Assembly (NCBI RefSeq): GCF_002222055.1
Contig: NZ_MUGS01000006.1
Location: 1 to 57,582, forward strand
DNA from: Flavobacterium araucananum
GTDB taxonomy: Bacteria; Bacteroidota; Bacteroidia; Flavobacteriales; Flavobacteriaceae
Reading direction: 5' to 3'
DNA: 57,582 nucleotides
Shown here: one piece after another, positions 1 to 8,748 of the stretch
Numbering within the stretch: the first letter of the stretch is position 1
How the letters are laid out: each line of letters begins with the position of its first letter
The notes under the pieces: generated by a model
Seen by the model: only the letters and a program-made list of their open reading frames with translations
The model's database searches: none
What the model was told of the DNA's origin: nothing
Translations under genes and position numbers: made by a program

Positions 1-406
1 AGTTAAAGAACAAGTAACCTTGAATGGCAAATTTTATATATTCGTAAAAATGAAATTTATTAGAAAGTAAATTTTAGTTTTTCGATAAATGGATAAAAAA
101 TTATTTTTTTTTGCGATTCATTATGCTTAAAAAAACCTAAAATTATGTAGTCTAAATCTTTCTTTTTTAACAAATTTGATAAAAATTTGATAAAAATGAC
201 ATTTTTAGGATTTTTTTTTAGGTGCTTTTTCAACAAAATAGCAGTCTTGCCTTAACGCTCGAAAACTGCGTCAGTAAAGGGATTCAAGCCTATATTTGTA
301 TTTTTAAAAACATGTAACGTGTTGATTATTAGGATTGTTTTGTATTTCTTATCTTTGCACCGTAGAAATTTCAAGAGGGTGACAGCGTTTTGAAGAAAAA
401 CAATTT
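1..406. other. Gene-free AT-rich region upstream of the lysozyme-like gene
   Basis: I see no convincing gene here. The stretch is extremely AT-rich. It contains two perfect tandem copies of the 11-mer ATTTGATAAAA at 174-195 and a small inverted repeat (GCAGT at 241-245, ACTGC at 265-269). A Bacteroidota-type -7 element lies at 350-357, listed separately. The left part may be the non-coding tail of a gene outside the window. Confidence 0.6.
350..357 (+). promoter_or_regulatory. Candidate -7 promoter element TATCTTTG
   Basis: TATCTTTG matches the Bacteroidota sigma-ABfr -7 consensus TAnnTTTG and lies 49 nt upstream of the ATG at 407. A TTG at 322-324 is the nearest -33 candidate but is spaced too widely, so only the -7 element is convincing. 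Confidence 0.5.
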
Positions 407-1060
407 ATGATAAAGAAGTGGTATTTTTATGCGAGTTTGATCGTTATTATTACATTTTTGAGTTTGGGTTTTAAACCCTTTAATCTAGAAACCAAACCTT
501 GGTTTTTAATAGAAAAAACAGATGGATCTGAATACTTATTTCCATCGCTTGAAGAGGATGACTATCCTGTTTCAAAAAAGGTAAATGTCCTATTTACAGA
601 AAAGCGCCTTATCAGTTTTAAAGAAGCGGTTGCTTTTCGAGAATCTCAGGGAAAATACCGATTGGTAAATTCACTGGGTTATATGGGAAAATACCAGTTT
701 GGTTCTAAAGCCTTAAGAGCTGTTGGCATAAACAATGACAAAGCCTTTTTAAAAGATCCTGCATTACAAGAAAAAGCATTTCTTGCGTTATTATCCAAAA
801 ATAAATGGATCTTGCGTAACGAGATCGAAAAGTACGAAGGAAAAATCATCAATGGTGTCGAAATTACGGAATCTGGAATTTTAGCTGCTGCCCATCTTGG
901 AGGCGCAGGTTCAGTAAAAAACTTTTTTAAAAATAGAGGGAACAAGCATTTTAGAGATGCTTACGGGACTTCATTAAAAAGTTATATGAAAGCTTTTGCA
1001 GGTTATGACCTTTCTCGTATTGAAGCGGATAGCGATGCTACAATACACGATCAAATTTAG
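407..1060 (+). CDS. Lysozyme-like fold protein, membrane-anchored (LysM/peptidoglycan-binding type annotation in relatives)
   Basis: This 217-residue protein has an N-terminal hydrophobic segment (about residues 5-22), so it is probably a signal anchor with the rest in the periplasm. Residues 70-190 look like a lysozyme/transglycosylase fold: FRESQGKY supplies a candidate catalytic glutamate (E79), followed by GYMGKYQFG (91-99), the usual substrate-groove motif of such domains, and AHLGGAGSV (162-170). I infer cleavage or binding of peptidoglycan glycan strands; this is not proven by sequence alone. Residues 23-65 are a linker of unknown role. The gene is monocistronic, with its own -7 promoter element and a strong terminator shared with the convergent mutB gene. 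Relatives in flavobacteria are often labelled peptidoglycan-binding LysM proteins, but I see no LysM repeat here. Confidence 0.7.
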   Translation: MIKKWYFYASLIVIITFLSLGFKPFNLETKPWFLIEKTDGSEYLFPSLEEDDYPVSKKVNVLFTEKRLISFKEAVAFRESQGKYRLVNSLGYMGKYQFGSKALRAVGINNDKAFLKDPALQEKAFLALLSKNKWILRNEIEKYEGKIINGVEITESGILAAAHLGGAGSVKNFFKNRGNKHFRDAYGTSLKSYMKAFAGYDLSRIEADSDATIHDQI

Positions 1061-1071
1061 AATAAGCATAA

Positions 1072-1102
1072 AAAAAATCCCGAATCATTCGGGATTTTTT
1101 TT
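1072..1102. terminator. Bidirectional intrinsic terminator
   Basis: Perfect 8-bp stem ATCCCGAA/TTCGGGAT (1077-1084 and 1088-1095) with a TCA loop, flanked by A-runs on the left and T-runs on the right. It therefore works on both strands and separates the convergent lysozyme-like gene and mutB. Confidence 0.85.
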
Positions 1103-1107
1103 GCTCT

Positions 1108-3246
1108 TTAGTCAATTAGAATTTCTAAAATTTTAATAGCCGCTTCGCTGATTTTAGTTCCAGGCCCAAAAACAGCAACTGCTCCCGCATCAAATAAAAA
1201 TTGATAGTCTTGTGCCGGTATTACTCCGCCAACAATCACCATTATATCTTCGCGTCCGTGGTTTTTAAGTTCTTCAATAACTTGCGGCACCAGTGTTTTG
1301 TGTCCGGCAGCCAGTGATGAAACACCCAGGATGTGTACGTCATTTTCAACAGCTTGTTTGGCAGCTTCGGCAGGAGTTTGAAAAAGTGGGCCAATATCGA
1401 CATCAAAACCTACATCAGCATAACCCGTTGCAACTACTTTTGCACCGCGATCATGCCCGTCTTGTCCCATTTTGGCAATCATAATTCTGGGACGTCTTCC
1501 TTCTTGTTTGGCAAAGGCATTCGCTAATTGTTTTGCCTTTTCAAAATTCTCGTCATTTTTTATTGCTGCACTATACACACCGCTAAAGGATTTAATTTGT
1601 GCTTTGAACCTGCCAAAAATACTTTCGAGAGCATCGCTAATTTCGCCTAATGTTGCTCTGTTTCGAGCTGCTTCAATAGCAATTTCTAATAAGTTGCCTT
1701 GTCCGGTTTTGGCACAAAGAATTAATTTTTCGAGTGATTGATTTACCTTTTCAGTATCTCTTGTCGCTTTTATTTGCTCCAGTCTTTCTACTTGTTGTTT
1801 GCGAACCATTTGATTATCAACATCCAGAATATGCAACGGATCTTCTTTTTCTAATCTAAATTGATTTACGCCAACTATAATATCCTGACCGCTATCTATT
1901 CTGGCTTGTTTTCTGGCTGCTGCCTCTTCAATTCTTAGTTTCGGAATTCCTGCTTCAATGGCTTTTGTCATTCCGCCTAATTCCTCCACTTCTTCGATTA
2001 GTTTCCAGGTACTTTTAAGGATTTCATTCGTCAAACTTTCCACATAATAACTTCCTCCCCAGGGATCAACCGTTTTGGTGATTTTAGTTTCTTCCTGTAG
2101 AAAGATTTGGGTATTACGAGCAATTCTTGCCGAAAAGTCTGTTGGCAAAGCAATGGCTTCGTCAAGCGCATTAGTATGTAAAGATTGAGTTCCTCCAAAA
2201 GCGGCCGCAGTTGCTTCAATACAAGTTCTGGCAACATTATTAAAAGGATCTTGTTCCGTCAGACTCCATCCGCTCGTCTGGCAATGTGTTCTTAAAGCCA
2301 AAGATTTATCGCTTTTAGGATTAAATTGTTGTACTAATTTTGCCCAAATCATTCGACCTGCACGCATTTTGGCAATTTCCATAAAATGATTCATACCAAT
2401 TGCCCAGAAAAAAGAAAGGCGGGGAGCAAACTCATCAATAGTCATTCCGGTCGAAAGTCCCGTTCGAATATATTCTAAACCATCCGCAAGGGTATAGGCT
2501 AATTCGATATCAGCAGTTGCTCCGGCTTCCTGCATGTGATAACCTGAAATAGAGATAGAATTGAATTTGGGCATTTTCTTGCTCGTAAATTCAAAAATAT
2601 CAGCTATAATCTTCATCGAAGGTGTTGGCGGATAAATATAAGTGTTACGAACCATAAATTCTTTTAGAATATCATTCTGGATCGTTCCGGATAATTTTTG
2701 GATTGCGACACCTTGTTCTTCTGCTGCAACAATATAAAACGCCATAATAGGTAAAACAGCTCCGTTCATGGTCATTGAAACAGACATTTCGTCTAATGGA
2801 ATCTGATCAAACAATACTTTCATGTCTTCTACAGAATCTATTGCAACACCGGCTTTACCAACATCACCTACAACTCTTTCGTGATCTGAGTCGTAACCGC
2901 GATGTGTTGGCAGGTCAAAAGCAATCGATAGTCCCTTTTGTCCCGCTGCCAGGTTTCGTCTGTAAAAAGCATTGCTTTCTTCGGCAGTTGAAAATCCGGC
3001 ATATTGGCGAATCGTCCAAGGGCGTCTTACATACATAGTCGCATAAGGACCTCGTAAATTAGGCGCAAAACCTGCTCCAAAATCAAGAAACTCTAAATCT
3101 TCGATATCTTTTTCAGAATAAGTTTCTTTTAGCTCGATTCCTTCTGCTGTAAAAAAGCTCTCAGATTTTAAATGTTGATCTGTATAATCAGCATTTAACT
3201 TCTCACTTTTAACATCTAACTTTATATGTTTAAGGTCTTTTCTCAA
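1108..3246 (-). CDS. mutB: Methylmalonyl-CoA mutase, large (catalytic, B12-binding) subunit
   Basis: The 712-residue product converts (R)-methylmalonyl-CoA and succinyl-CoA into each other using adenosylcobalamin. The N-terminal TIM-barrel carries the family signatures [19 protein letters not shown] (about residues 68-86) and [15 protein letters not shown]. The C-terminal flavodoxin-like domain has the cobalamin-binding DGHDRG motif at 596-601, with H598 as the lower axial ligand. Length is normal for the catalytic subunit. No in-frame ATG lies near the conserved MRKD start, so translation must begin at TTG 3246, 16 nt after the stop of the inserted toxin gene. The small subunit mutA lies upstream on the same strand beyond the toxin-antitoxin pair, and the GTPase chaperone meaB is at 55-56 kb. 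Identity is firm; the exact start is less so. Confidence 0.95.
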   Translation of the reverse strand: MRKDLKHIKLDVKSEKLNADYTDQHLKSESFFTAEGIELKETYSEKDIEDLEFLDFGAGFAPNLRGPYATMYVRRPWTIRQYAGFSTAEESNAFYRRNLAAGQKGLSIAFDLPTHRGYDSDHERVVGDVGKAGVAIDSVEDMKVLFDQIPLDEMSVSMTMNGAVLPIMAFYIVAAEEQGVAIQKLSGTIQNDILKEFMVRNTYIYPPTPSMKIIADIFEFTSKKMPKFNSISISGYHMQEAGATADIELAYTLADGLEYIRTGLSTGMTIDEFAPRLSFFWAIGMNHFMEIAKMRAGRMIWAKLVQQFNPKSDKSLALRTHCQTSGWSLTEQDPFNNVARTCIEATAAAFGGTQSLHTNALDEAIALPTDFSARIARNTQIFLQEETKITKTVDPWGGSYYVESLTNEILKSTWKLIEEVEELGGMTKAIEAGIPKLRIEEAAARKQARIDSGQDIIVGVNQFRLEKEDPLHILDVDNQMVRKQQVERLEQIKATRDTEKVNQSLEKLILCAKTGQGNLLEIAIEAARNRATLGEISDALESIFGRFKAQIKSFSGVYSAAIKNDENFEKAKQLANAFAKQEGRRPRIMIAKMGQDGHDRGAKVVATGYADVGFDVDIGPLFQTPAEAAKQAVENDVHILGVSSLAAGHKTLVPQVIEELKNHGREDIMVIVGGVIPAQDYQFLFDAGAVAVFGPGTKISEAAIKILEILID

Positions 3247-3262
3247 TTGTAAAAAATGTTGT

Positions 3263-3553
3263 TTAGAATATATTCAATTCACTATCTCTTGATGTGTGAA
3301 AAATGGATTTAATAACTACACTATTTTCATAAATAGAGTAATGTATTGCGTATGGGAAAGTTTTTAAAAATACGATTCGGATGTTGTCATATCTTATTTG
3401 AAATAGTAATGGGTTAATTTTTATAATTGCTAAACTTCTTTTAAATGAGTCATTAAATCTAATGGCTAATTTTGGATGTATGGCTTTGTACCAAAGTAAA
3501 GATTTTTTATAATCTAGTTTAGCTTCGTCAATAAGTACTATTTTATAAATCAT
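3263..3553 (-). CDS. RelE/ParE-superfamily toxin
   Basis: This 96-residue basic protein is read from ATG 3553 (an upstream in-frame TTG at 3559 is less likely). It has the layout of RelE/ParE toxins: an N-terminal helical hairpin ([20 protein letters not shown]) followed by a beta-rich C-terminus with the typical FPYAIHYSI and a terminal FHTSRD motif, where the HxxR pair is characteristic of the ParE/RelE family. Members either cleave ribosome-bound mRNA (RelE) or poison gyrase (ParE); the sequence does not say which. It overlaps the antitoxin gene by 11 bp, implying translational coupling. It ends 16 nt before mutB. The pair is an insertion between the two mutase subunit genes. Confidence 0.75.
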   Translation of the reverse strand: MIYKIVLIDEAKLDYKKSLLWYKAIHPKLAIRFNDSFKRSLAIIKINPLLFQIRYDNIRIVFLKTFPYAIHYSIYENSVVIKSIFHTSRDSELNIF

Positions 3554-3779
3554 TTTCAATTTCTTTTAAAAAATCATCAATGTCTGTAACATTCTTTGGA
3601 TTTTTTAAATACTTCTCTGTTCTTTCTCTAACCTCATCAATTTGCCATTGAGGAATTTTATATTCCTTATTTTGTATAGGTAAAATAATTACTTCTACTT
3701 CATCTGCTGTAAAATCATCAGGTAAAATAACAGTTACAGAATGATTTTTTACTGATAATATTTGTCTAATTGCTTCCAT
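3543..3779 (-). CDS. Antitoxin of the RelE/ParE-type module
   Basis: The 78-residue acidic protein lies directly upstream of the toxin gene and overlaps it, which is the standard order of type II toxin-antitoxin operons. The N-terminus (about 1-35, SVTVILPDDFTADEVEVIILP) resembles a short beta-rich DNA-binding or dimerisation region. The C-terminal half is charged and helical ([26 protein letters not shown]), as expected for the segment that wraps and neutralises the toxin. The assignment rests mainly on size, position and charge. A 7-bp inverted repeat just upstream (3797-3816) could be its autoregulatory operator. I do not recognise a specific antitoxin family. Confidence 0.65.
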   Translation of the reverse strand: MEAIRQILSVKNHSVTVILPDDFTADEVEVIILPIQNKEYKIPQWQIDEVRERTEKYLKNPKNVTDIDDFLKEIENDL

Positions 3780-3796
3780 AATTATTTAGGTTTATA

Positions 3797-3816
3797 TTCA
3801 AATGTGAGAATTTGAA
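3797..3816 (-). promoter_or_regulatory. Inverted repeat upstream of the antitoxin gene (candidate operator)
   Basis: Arms TTCAAAT (3797-3803) and ATTTGAA (3810-3816) with a 6-nt spacer lie 18 nt upstream of the antitoxin ATG, in the gap after mutA. The position suits toxin-antitoxin autoregulation. At this AT content a 7-bp palindrome could be chance. Confidence 0.3.
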
Positions 3817-3823
3817 ATCTATA

Positions 3824-5188
3824 TTATTCAAGTTCTAAACGTTCCTGTTCCAGTTTTTCGGCTAATCTTTTTTCGATTATGGGTGTAATTAATGTTTTTC
3901 TTGGTTTTATTTTTACAAAAGGAAACAATTCGAGATCGTGTTTCATTTTGTCGTCTTTGTTAGGGTATTTATTCGTTCCTAATAAAACTTCTTTTTTAGA
4001 ATCGAATAATTCCTGTTCTTTAGTGGCACTTTCCTGAATCTTCTTTTTGATAGTTCCGTCGTTCAAAAGTTTAAGGAAACCTCCGTTAGCTTCTATGTCT
4101 TTAAATAGAGTAAGACTTTTTTCAGCCAATTGCATCGTTAGGCTTTCGATATAATAGCTACCATCTGCTGGATTGTTTACTTTATCAAAATAGCTCTCGT
4201 GTTTTAAAACCAACAGTTGATTTCGAGCAATGCGGTCACCAAATTCATTGTCTTTATGATACAAAGAATCATACGGTAAATTGGCCACAGCATCTGCACC
4301 GCCTAAAATAGCCGACATACATTCGGTTGTTGTGCGAAGCATATTTACATTATAATCGTAAATTGTTTTATTGCGTTTGGTTGGCGTAACCAATAAATGA
4401 CATTCTAAATCAGGATTGTATTCTGAAGCAATTAATTTAAAAAGCAATCTTAAAGCGCGAAGTTTTGCAATTTCAAAGAAATAATTCGTTCCTACGGATA
4501 CCTGAAAAACAATTGGTTTTGCAATACTGGGTAAACGATTTAAATACTCGTTTGCATGTGCTAGGCTATAGGCAATTTGTTGCGTAATGTTTGCACCTGC
4601 ATTTTGATATAAACCTAAATCGATACTTAATAAAGAAAGGTTTGTTGTCGTTTTTGAAATTTTTTCGATCGTTTCAAAATTATTTTTATCAGAGGTAGAA
4701 AACCAGTTTCCTTCGCGTGCAAAATGACCAATTGGGTCAATGTTACAGTAAAATACAGCTTTTTTCTGAATCGAAATAGTATCTAATATCTTTACGAAAT
4801 CGATTGAAATAAAAGACAAATTAAAGTAAACGATCCTGTTTTTTAAAGGAAGAGTTTCTAGTAGTTTTTTAATATCAATCTGTTCGTTTTCTATTGTAAA
4901 GCGCAAACTTTCGGCACCTCTTTCGATAGTATTTATGGCTCTTTGAACTGATTTTTCGATATCATATACAAAAATGTTCTGACAAATTTTAAAATTTGAA
5001 GCTTGAGTTTTTACTACAGGAGCTTTAGAAAATTCGTCAATATGATAAAATGGTTTTACCTGAATATCTTCCGGAGAATTCCAAATTACGGTTTCGTTAT
5101 ATTCAGCTCCGTCTAATTCAAACTGAATTTTTTGTTTCCATTGTTTGGATGAAATTGGACTAAAATCGTCGAATAGGGTAGTAGCCAT
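3824..5188 (-). CDS. mutA: Methylmalonyl-CoA mutase, small subunit
   Basis: This 454-residue partner of MutB stabilises the heterodimer but is not thought to catalyse. It has a diverged mutase TIM-barrel: YYIESLTMQLAEKSL parallels [11 protein letters not shown] in MutB, and NYFFEIAKLRALR parallels [12 protein letters not shown]. It ends after the barrel and lacks the C-terminal B12 domain, the usual condition of the shorter Bacteroidota subunit. The start MATTLFDDFSP is the conserved one. divIC lies 23 nt upstream on the same strand, so co-transcription is likely. In relatives mutB normally follows directly; here the toxin-antitoxin pair interrupts the pair. Confidence 0.9.
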   Translation of the reverse strand: MATTLFDDFSPISSKQWKQKIQFELDGAEYNETVIWNSPEDIQVKPFYHIDEFSKAPVVKTQASNFKICQNIFVYDIEKSVQRAINTIERGAESLRFTIENEQIDIKKLLETLPLKNRIVYFNLSFISIDFVKILDTISIQKKAVFYCNIDPIGHFAREGNWFSTSDKNNFETIEKISKTTTNLSLLSIDLGLYQNAGANITQQIAYSLAHANEYLNRLPSIAKPIVFQVSVGTNYFFEIAKLRALRLLFKLIASEYNPDLECHLLVTPTKRNKTIYDYNVNMLRTTTECMSAILGGADAVANLPYDSLYHKDNEFGDRIARNQLLVLKHESYFDKVNNPADGSYYIESLTMQLAEKSLTLFKDIEANGGFLKLLNDGTIKKKIQESATKEQELFDSKKEVLLGTNKYPNKDDKMKHDLELFPFVKIKPRKTLITPIIEKRLAEKLEQERLELE

Positions 5189-5211
5189 TAGAATTGGGTT
5201 CTTTTTTCTGG

Positions 5212-5547
5212 TTATTCTTTAGTGTCTTTAATGGTATCACCTTCAAATTGAATGATGTAAATATCTTCGCTGTCTTTTTTCATAAAGTACTTTTCACGAG
5301 CATATTTTTCTATTTGTTCAGGATTTTTAAGTTGCTTGATCTGTTCCTGATCTTTTTTTATTTCGTCCTGATAGTATTTTTTATTGTCTTGCAATTCATT
5401 AATCTGTCCGTCTAAAAAACGATGATCAAAATAAGAGTAATTGTCTAAAAATAACATCCAGACCACGAAAAACAGTAAAACCCAAACATATTTATTGCTC
5501 AGTAATTTGAACCAGCGTTTGCCTTTGTATGGATTTTTTAGTTTCAT
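5212..5547 (-). CDS. Septum formation initiator (FtsB/DivIC family) cell-division protein
   Basis: The 111-residue bitopic protein has a short basic cytoplasmic tail, one membrane helix (about residues 20-37, YVWVLLFFVVWMLFL), a periplasmic coiled coil (about 45-75, INELQDNKKYYQDEIKKDQ) and the conserved end LKNPEQIEKYAREKYFMKKDSEDIYII typical of DivIC/FtsB. The family bridges FtsL and FtsQ in the divisome and helps activate septal wall synthesis. It lies between udk and mutA on the same strand. Which of the FtsB or DivIC names applies cannot be decided from the sequence, so no symbol is given. Confidence 0.85.
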   Translation of the reverse strand: MKLKNPYKGKRWFKLLSNKYVWVLLFFVVWMLFLDNYSYFDHRFLDGQINELQDNKKYYQDEIKKDQEQIKQLKNPEQIEKYAREKYFMKKDSEDIYIIQFEGDTIKDTKE

Positions 5548-5589
5548 TTTCTCTTTAACAGATTACTTCTTATAAATTCGATTGGTGTT

Positions 5590-5668
5590 CTAGCCCCGAT
5601 GGAGCCGGTATCCTTTTTATCCGCCGCGGCGGATAAAAAGATAAAGGCGAGAGCGGGAAATAGCTCCT
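5590..5668. repeat. Intergenic palindromic repeat, family G (AGCCCCGATGG ... ATAGCTCC)
   Basis: The core 5613-5640 is a perfect 28-bp palindrome (14-bp arms, no loop) of GC-richer sequence than its surroundings. It is framed by AGCCCCGATGG at 5592-5602 and GCGGGAAATAGCTCC at 5653-5667, which can pair imperfectly to extend the hairpin. The same framing occurs in a diverged copy at 38660-38740. From memory, similar elements are dispersed in Flavobacterium genomes. It lies in the gap between udk and divIC and could act as a transcript-processing or termination structure. Confidence 0.65.
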
Positions 5669-5698
5669 TATTTTAATGCAATAAATTTACGATAAAAA

Positions 5699-6307
5699 TT
5701 ATGAAATTCGTTGATTAATTACGGCACGAACTACATCAATTGCTACGGTATTGTATTTATCATTAGGAATGATAATATCGGCAAAAGCTTTAGAAGGTTC
5801 TATAAATTGCTCGTGCATAGGTTTTAAAGTGTTTTGGTAACGGGTTAAAACCTCGTCGATATCACGCCCACGTTCTGAAATATCTCTTTTTAAACGACGA
5901 ATTAATCTTTCGTCAGAATCTGCGTGAACAAATACTTTGATGTCGCAAAGTTCACGTAACTCTGGATTTGTCAAAATTAAGATCCCTTCAACAATCATCA
6001 CTTTTCTAGGATGTGTTGATACAGTATCATCAGTTCTGTTGTGTTGTATGAAAGAATATACGGGCTGATCGATTGTTTCTCCAGCTTTTAATGCTTTTAA
6101 ATGTTTAACCAATAATTCAAAATCAATGGCACGAGGATGATCGAAATTGATTAATGCTCTTTCGTCAAACGATAAATTATCGGTTTGTTTATAATACGAA
6201 TCCTGAGAAATTACGCCTACTTCAGTGTCTGGTAATTCGTTCATGATTTGGTGTACTACTGTCGTTTTTCCACTTCCTGTTCCTCCTGCAAGTCCAATAA
6301 TGAGCAT
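5699..6307 (-). CDS. udk: Uridine/cytidine kinase
   Basis: The 202-residue cytosolic enzyme phosphorylates uridine or cytidine to the monophosphate (pyrimidine salvage). The Walker A loop GGTGSGKT is at residues 8-15; SQDSYYK (about 34-40) and NFDHPRAIDFELL (about 54-66) are the nucleoside-site motifs of the family. RRLKRDISERGRD is the conserved lid region. Length matches bacterial Udk. A -7 promoter element lies just upstream. It probably heads the transcription unit udk-divIC-mutA-TA-mutB, though repeat G in the udk-divIC gap may separate it. Confidence 0.93.
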   Translation of the reverse strand: MLIIGLAGGTGSGKTTVVHQIMNELPDTEVGVISQDSYYKQTDNLSFDERALINFDHPRAIDFELLVKHLKALKAGETIDQPVYSFIQHNRTDDTVSTHPRKVMIVEGILILTNPELRELCDIKVFVHADSDERLIRRLKRDISERGRDIDEVLTRYQNTLKPMHEQFIEPSKAFADIIIPNDKYNTVAIDVVRAVINQRIS

Positions 6308-6333
6308 ATATTTTTTGTTTGATATTTGTTTGG

Positions 6334-6341
6334 CAAAAATA
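6334..6341 (-). promoter_or_regulatory. Candidate -7 element for udk
   Basis: On the minus strand this reads TATTTTTG, a full match to TAnnTTTG, 27 nt upstream of the udk ATG. No well-spaced TTTG -33 element is evident. Confidence 0.45.
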
Positions 6342-6493
6342 ATAATTTAAGTCAATTGTCTGAACATATTATTTATTTAAACCATATAAGTGATATAAGT
6401 AAATGTAAGCAGCAAGATATTTAAACAAAATAGTACTTGGCTAAATTTATATTAGTTAAATGGTTAAAAGGTTACGACTTATGTGGTCATAAA

Positions 6494-6528
6494 CACAAAA
6501 AAATCCCGAAAGAAAAATCTTCGGGATT
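6494..6528 (-). terminator. Intrinsic terminator after the dienoyl-CoA reductase-like gene
   Basis: A 9-bp perfect stem, AATCCCGAA at 6502-6510 and TTCGGGATT at 6520-6528. On the minus strand it is followed by a T-run (complement of A-run 6496-6501), so it terminates leftward transcription of the SDR gene. Confidence 0.8.
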
Positions 6529-6582
6529 AGTGCAATCAGTATAGTTTTAATAAAATATTCTGAATTTAGTAAGCACTTAAAA

Positions 6583-7464
6583 TTATTTATTCTTTTTTGC
6601 TTTTATCATCATTTCAAGCTGATCCCAAAGTTCTTCGGGAATTGCTTCTAATAAATTAAATTGTCCGGCACCTTTTAACCATTCTCCACCGTCGATCGTG
6701 ATAACATCCCCATTTACATAAGCTGAAAAATCAGATACTAAATAAGCTGCCAGATTGGCTAATTCCTGATGATCGCCTACACGTTTTAAGGGTACTTTTT
6801 TTGCCATGTCGAATTTTTCGGCAAGATCACCCGGCAATAATCTGTCCCAGGCTCCTTTTGTAGGGAATGGTCCCGGAGCGATTGCATTAGAACGAATTCC
6901 GTATTTTGCCCATTCTACTGCCAAACTGCGTGTCATGGCAAGAACTCCGGCTTTTGCAGTAGCACTTGGCACCACATATGCAGATCCTGTCCAGGCATAA
7001 GTGGTTACGATATTTAAAATAGTAGCTGATTTTTGTTTGCTGTCGATCCAGTGTTTTCCAAAAGCTAGTGTACAGTTTTTGGATCCTTTTAATACGATAT
7101 CTATAACAGTATCAAATGCATTTGCAGATAAACGTTCGGTTGGAGAAATAAAATTTCCGGCTGCGTTGTTCAAAAGAACATCCACTTTGCCAAAAGCTTT
7201 TAAAACTTCCTGAAGCATATTTTCTACTTCTTCATAATGACGAACATCACATTGAAGTGGTAAACATTTACCCCCGGTTTCCGTTTCAAGCTCAGTAGCG
7301 GTATTCTTTAGTTTGTCTAAATCTCTTGAAGTAATGGCTACCTGAGCGCCTAATTCTAAGAAATATTTAGTCATAGCTTTTCCTAAACCACTTCCTCCAC
7401 CAGTAACTACAATGACTTTACCTTTTAAAGCGTCATCTCTTAACATTTTATCTGTATAGCTCAT
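6583..7464 (-). CDS. SDR oxidoreductase of the 2,4-dienoyl-CoA reductase type
   Basis: This 293-residue Rossmann-fold enzyme has the NADP-binding TGGGSGLGKA at 21-30 and LLNNAAGNF (97-105). The usual YxxxK is replaced by SATAK (167-171). The arrangement TTYA-WTGS-AYVVPSATAK matches mammalian peroxisomal/mitochondrial 2,4-dienoyl-CoA reductases, where the catalytic tyrosine precedes the lysine by 15 residues: here Y156, S167 and K171. The following IAPGPFPTKGAWDRL also resembles that family. I infer NADPH-dependent reduction of dienoyl-CoA intermediates in unsaturated fatty-acid breakdown. It stands alone with its own terminator. A generic SDR role is certain; the substrate is inferred. Confidence 0.8.
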   Translation of the reverse strand: MSYTDKMLRDDALKGKVIVVTGGGSGLGKAMTKYFLELGAQVAITSRDLDKLKNTATELETETGGKCLPLQCDVRHYEEVENMLQEVLKAFGKVDVLLNNAAGNFISPTERLSANAFDTVIDIVLKGSKNCTLAFGKHWIDSKQKSATILNIVTTYAWTGSAYVVPSATAKAGVLAMTRSLAVEWAKYGIRSNAIAPGPFPTKGAWDRLLPGDLAEKFDMAKKVPLKRVGDHQELANLAAYLVSDFSAYVNGDVITIDGGEWLKGAGQFNLLEAIPEELWDQLEMMIKAKKNK

Positions 7465-7541
7465 ATTTTTTTCTTTTTCTTACAATATTAATTAAATAAA
7501 TAGGATGCACGCATAATAATGTTATAAAATTTTAATAAACT

Positions 7542-8669
7542 TTATATATTACATAGTTTTTTTGCTGCTGATTCTAATGTAAAATCATCTTTGGCAAAGC
7601 AGAAACGTATTAATTTTTGATCTTTATGATCAGAATAAAAGGTAGAAATGGGAATTGCAGCCACACCGTGATCTGTAATTAGTTTTTTGCAAAAAGTAAC
7701 GTCATCGTCGTTTGAAATCGTAGCATAAGAAGCCACTTGAAAATAAGTTCCTTCGCAAGGTTTTAATTCAAAGCGGCTGTTTTGAAGTAGTTTTTTGAAA
7801 TAATCCCGTTTTTCCTGATAGAATTTTCCAAGTAAATTTACATCAACAATGTCTAAATATTGACTAATGGCGGCTTGCGAAATACTGTTGACACTAAAGA
7901 CTAAAAACTGATGTACTTTTTTAATCTCTTTCATTAGATATTCCGGAGCTACCGTGTAGCCAATTTTCCAGCCTGTAATATGAAAAGATTTTCCAAAAGA
8001 AGAAACCATAATACAACGATTTAAAAGAAAATCTTTGGTATGGGCAGAAATATGTTTTTCTTCAAAAGTAATGTATTCATAAACTTCATCAGATAAAACA
8101 ATAAGGTCAGGATATTTTGAGAGTATTTTTTCCAGTTGCAAAAAATCAGCTTGTGTTAAGATTTTGCCTGTTGGATTATGTGGGTTATTGATGATAATCA
8201 TTTTGCTTTTTGAAGAACACGCTTTTTCGATTGTTTCCCAATTTGGCGTGTAATCATCCTTTAGAGCTACCCGAACAGGTTTTGCGTTACAAAGCAAAAC
8301 CGGAGATTCGTATGAATCATAACTCGGATCCAGAATAATAACTTCGTCGCCTGTTTTTACCAATGCCAAAATCGAAGTAAAAATTCCCTGAGTTGCACCG
8401 GCGGTAACCAGAATTTCGGTTTCCGGAATGACGGTTCTGTTATACGAACTCTGTACTAATTTTGCAATCTGTTGCATCAATGGCGGATAACCTGCCATTG
8501 GTGTATATTGATGTACATTTTCTTTTGTTAGTCTTGCCAGAATATCTGTTAATCGTTCATCTACAGGAAAGTTTGGGAACCCCTGCGAAAGATTAATGGC
8601 GTTGTATTCCGTTGCCATTTTAGACATTACCGTAAAAATGCTGGTGGTTATATTTGGAAGTTTACTCAT
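7542..8669 (-). CDS. PLP-dependent aminotransferase, methionine aminotransferase (YbdL) type
   Basis: The 375-residue fold-type I aminotransferase (class I/II) starts with the typical INLSQGFPNFPVDERL and has NPHNPTG (162-168), SDEVYEY (193-199) and the PLP lysine K227 in SSFGKSFHITGWKIGY. The overall pattern is that of YbdL/kynurenine-type aminotransferases, which in bacteria favour methionine and aromatic amino acids as donors to 2-oxo acids. The substrate is inferred from that similarity. It lies 79 nt downstream of the RsmI-like methyltransferase on the same strand. Confidence 0.85.
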   Translation of the reverse strand: MSKLPNITTSIFTVMSKMATEYNAINLSQGFPNFPVDERLTDILARLTKENVHQYTPMAGYPPLMQQIAKLVQSSYNRTVIPETEILVTAGATQGIFTSILALVKTGDEVIILDPSYDSYESPVLLCNAKPVRVALKDDYTPNWETIEKACSSKSKMIIINNPHNPTGKILTQADFLQLEKILSKYPDLIVLSDEVYEYITFEEKHISAHTKDFLLNRCIMVSSFGKSFHITGWKIGYTVAPEYLMKEIKKVHQFLVFSVNSISQAAISQYLDIVDVNLLGKFYQEKRDYFKKLLQNSRFELKPCEGTYFQVASYATISNDDDVTFCKKLITDHGVAAIPISTFYSDHKDQKLIRFCFAKDDFTLESAAKKLCNI

Positions 8670-8748
8670 AGAAAAGTTTGATTAGGAAAAACTTGTGAGT
8701 ACAATATAAGGCAATTTTTATTTTGTCGAATAATTGCTTTAAATAGGT

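Noticed and set aside
1293..1741. Plus-strand frames inside mutB
   Set aside because: They are shadows of the mutB coding sequence with no promoter or family resemblance.
5194..5415. Hydrophobic plus-strand frame opposite divIC
   Set aside because: The hydrophobicity results from reading the Lys/Glu-rich coiled coil on the other strand.
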